This document shows positions 51,386-52,161 of a stretch of 52,161 bases of DNA, piece after piece. The DNA comes from a virus. Below the pieces are notes generated by a model. That model did not search any database. It saw only the letters and a program-made list of their open reading frames with translations, and had not been told where the DNA came from. Every line of letters starts with the position of its first letter. The stretch's first letter is position 1. The position numbers were made by a program, and so were the translations under genes. The stretch lies in IMG/VR virus record IMGVR_UViG_3300035698_011312, positions 1 through 52,161 of that record, one strand, 5' to 3'.

Positions 51386-52161
51386 GTGGCTAAGAAAAAG
51401 AAAAAATCTATGAAGAAGTCAGCAGATGATGCTGGGATGGGGCTTGATCGTATTAAGCTGGGGAAAGGTGCCAACTACGTCAGACTTCATTCTGATGACT
51501 TTTCTGAGGCCATTGTCCATTGGCTGAAAGATAGTGAAGGTACCACTCACAGGTTAGTTTGCCCTGGTGGTCCTGATGGTAATGGTAAGGCTGTTGATAA
51601 GTGTCTGATAGATAAGGCTCAGGCCAATGGTCTCTTGGAAGACAATGTTGATACCAACCATCGCTGGTTCATGAATGCCCAGGTAGGTACTTTCAAGAAG
51701 GGCAAGAAAGGCGAAAAGCAGATCACCTTTGATGAAAAGGCAGAACTTTTAGAGATCGGTAAAATGATCTTCACTGGTATTGCCAATGTAGTTGAGGATG
51801 AAGAGGATGACTTTGATGTTGAGACTGATGTTTTGAAGATCACCAAAAGTGGTGAAGGTCTCAATACCAGTTATGATGTCCGGAAGGCTGCTACTAAGGC
51901 TACAATCAAGCAGAAAATTGAAGATTCTGATTTGATTGATCTGGATGAGTTAGCAGAACCTGCTGACTCAGATAAGATTGAGGAACTGTTGGCTGGTATA
52001 GGTGTAGGTGCTGGTGATGATGACGATGATGATGACAAGAAGGAGAAGAAAAAGAAGAAAAAGAAAAAGGGGAAAGGGAAGGATGATGATGACGATGATG
52101 ATGACGATGATGATGATGACGATGATGATGACGATGATGATGACGATGATGATGATGATGA
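51386..52161 (+). CDS. Single-stranded DNA-binding protein, 3' truncated by window, poly-Asp tail
   Basis: GTG at 51386 is behind AGGAGG and the frame stays open to the window end (258 codons). Early residues (LGKGANYVRLHSDDF, HRLVCPGG...KCLIDKA) match phage gp32-like SSBs with a metal or OB-fold region. From about residue 212 it is lysine- and then aspartate-rich, with a GAT/GAC run at the end. Acidic tails of SSBs bind partner proteins. Codons are shifted to C/G endings, consistent with high expression. Confidence 0.7.
   Translation, partial: MAKKKKKSMKKSADDAGMGLDRIKLGKGANYVRLHSDDFSEAIVHWLKDSEGTTHRLVCPGGPDGNGKAVDKCLIDKAQANGLLEDNVDTNHRWFMNAQVGTFKKGKKGEKQITFDEKAELLEIGKMIFTGIANVVEDEEDDFDVETDVLKITKSGEGLNTSYDVRKAATKATIKQKIEDSDLIDLDELAEPADSDKIEELLAGIGVGAGDDDDDDDKKEKKKKKKKKGKGKDDDDDDDDDDDDDDDDDDDDDDDDDD
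52082..52161 (+). repeat. GAT/GAC trinucleotide run (poly-Asp), reaching the window edge
   Basis: At least 26 consecutive Asp codons with irregular GAT/GAC alternation. Its true length is not visible because the window ends inside it. Confidence 0.9.

Overview
The window is a contiguous piece of a tailed double-stranded DNA phage genome, or a prophage carrying the same modules. All credible genes lie on the + strand, packed with short gaps or ATGA-type overlaps. The DNA is AT-rich, with strong AGGAGG-type Shine-Dalgarno (SD) sequences, many AGA/AGG and ATA codons, and frequent GTG/TTG starts. This suggests a low-GC Gram-positive host (Bacillota, perhaps clostridial); the host is an inference. 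There is a tail tube and tape measure but no sheath or contractile baseplate gene, so a siphovirus-like particle is most likely. No gene-free stretch exceeds 300 bases (the longest is 37165-37356), and I saw no tRNA, rRNA, CRISPR or transposon.

Layout. 1-1244: the end of one unknown gene, two unknown genes and a strongly structured 75-base spacer. 1234-6906: a glycan-type cassette with a sulfotransferase, four glycosyltransferase-like proteins, a GSCFA-family protein and an FkbM-type methyltransferase, translationally coupled. 6916-8378: small proteins, including a zinc-ribbon/AT-hook protein. 8378-17188: packaging and head genes (large terminase, portal, MuF-like protein, ChaB-XkdF-like protease, scaffold-like protein with a nested start, major capsid protein), closed by a strong terminator. 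17275-19467: a two-domain glycosyltransferase placed directly after the capsid gene. 19464-35020: head-tail connection and tail genes (adaptor, head closure, gp10-like, terminator-like, tube, frameshifted chaperone, tape measure, DUF1353, 2055-residue tail hub, tip protein, fibre). 35103-52161: replication and nucleotide genes (SNF2 helicase, a helicase-loader-like protein with a degenerate P-loop, DnaB-like helicase, zinc-binding protein, DnaG-like primase, HTH protein, a sigma-70-like factor, SAP/KKE protein, FAD/NAD-binding protein, a nucleotide-modification-associated domain protein, GIY-YIG homing endonuclease, PHP-containing DnaE polymerase, divergent ThyX, a possible recombination mediator, and an SSB with a poly-aspartate tail that runs off the window).

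The most interesting regulatory signal is a repeated TATATTA element in the gaps between gene blocks. At three of these sites the upstream flank is complementary to the downstream SD, and at a fourth the element abuts a terminator hairpin. In each case a transcript starting at the element would lose the upstream arm. This predicts a switch in which read-through RNA is masked or terminated and locally initiated RNA is expressed. The phage encodes its own sigma-like factor, which could be the reader; that link is inference. Other notable signals are a -1 frameshift site in the tail chaperone, two nested in-frame genes with strong SDs and shifted codon use, a divergent ThyX lacking the usual RHRx7S motif, and glycosyltransferases tied to virion genes.
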